From NCBI RefSeq assembly GCF_014201415.1, contig NZ_JACHEH010000004.1:453197-517196 (forward strand): a stretch of DNA of 64,000 nucleotides. The letters are read 5' to 3'. The translations under genes and the position numbers were made by a program. Source of the DNA: Chelatococcus composti (GTDB lineage Bacteria > Pseudomonadota > Alphaproteobacteria > Rhizobiales > Beijerinckiaceae). Shown here in pieces: positions 63,984 through 64,000 of the stretch. Each line of letters starts with the position of its first letter. The stretch's first letter is position 1. The notes beneath the pieces were generated by a model, which did not search any database, was not told where the DNA came from, and saw nothing but the letters and a program-made list of their open reading frames with translations.

Positions 63984-64000
63984 TCGAGGTGTTTTTGCGC

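Overview
The window is about 64 kb of GC-rich DNA (GC-ending codons throughout most genes) from an alphaproteobacterium, most probably a member of the Hyphomicrobiales (Rhizobiales). The signs are a groESL operon with a perfect CIRCE element and an alphaproteobacterial heat-shock-type promoter, a TIGR01459-type HAD hydrolase, an IleS lacking the second C-terminal zinc-site cysteine, a CheZ/CheY pair scattered away from a che operon, and a GlcDEF/LutABC/arginase style of catabolism. No IS element, integrase, phage gene, CRISPR array or rRNA is visible.

Layout. 1-5.7 kb: the end of hisG, a META-domain protein, an SbmA/BacA-type ABC exporter and groEL-groES. 5.9-6.9 kb: an orphan minus-strand cluster of three short Gln/Leu/Cys-rich proteins behind an AT-rich leader with an inverted repeat. 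7.1-16.8 kb: DMT transporter, CheZ, L,D-transpeptidase, patatin, omega-aminotransferase, HAD hydrolase, CheY, MaoC, RibF and an MCP. 17-27.5 kb: housekeeping genes ileS, lspA, an exported protein, an M16 peptidase pair, pgi and mutL. 27.8-28.6 kb: a Pro-Lys-Glu-Cys tandem-repeat protein. 28.6-31.3 kb: rsmD, rluB-type synthase, tadA. 31.4-39.9 kb: glycolate oxidase glcDEF, a divergent LysR regulator and lutABC for lactate oxidation. 39.9-44.2 kb: a Gdx/SugE exporter, then ornithine cyclodeaminase, ornithine aminotransferase and arginase with a divergent Lrp regulator, i.e. arginine catabolism with two exits from ornithine.

44.3-49.3 kb is accessory: an omptin-like outer-membrane barrel without recognisable catalytic residues, a small XRE regulator, a GlxA-type regulator coupled to a cysteine hydrolase, and a predicted R-S-E ADP-ribosyltransferase with an AT-rich leader. 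48.8-54.8 kb: XRE-cupin regulator, polyamine-type ABC importer and a glycerol dehydrogenase-like enzyme. 55-56.8 kb: an AT-rich island with a divergent PEBP-like lipoprotein and tiny ORFs. 56.8-63.5 kb: a sulfonate-type ABC importer with FMN reductase and LLM monooxygenase, an Rrf2 regulator and an FAD/NAD(P)-binding protein. An initiator tRNA-Met on the minus strand lies at the right edge.

The most unusual content is a set of orphan genes, each preceded by an AT-rich leader that contrasts with the GC-rich neighbourhood: the small Cys/Gln-rich cluster, the KPEP-Cys repeat protein, the omptin-like barrel and the ADP-ribosyltransferase. Three of the four encode cysteine-bearing, low-complexity or outer-membrane proteins and the fourth a candidate toxin or effector. 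Whether they form one system cannot be decided from sequence alone.
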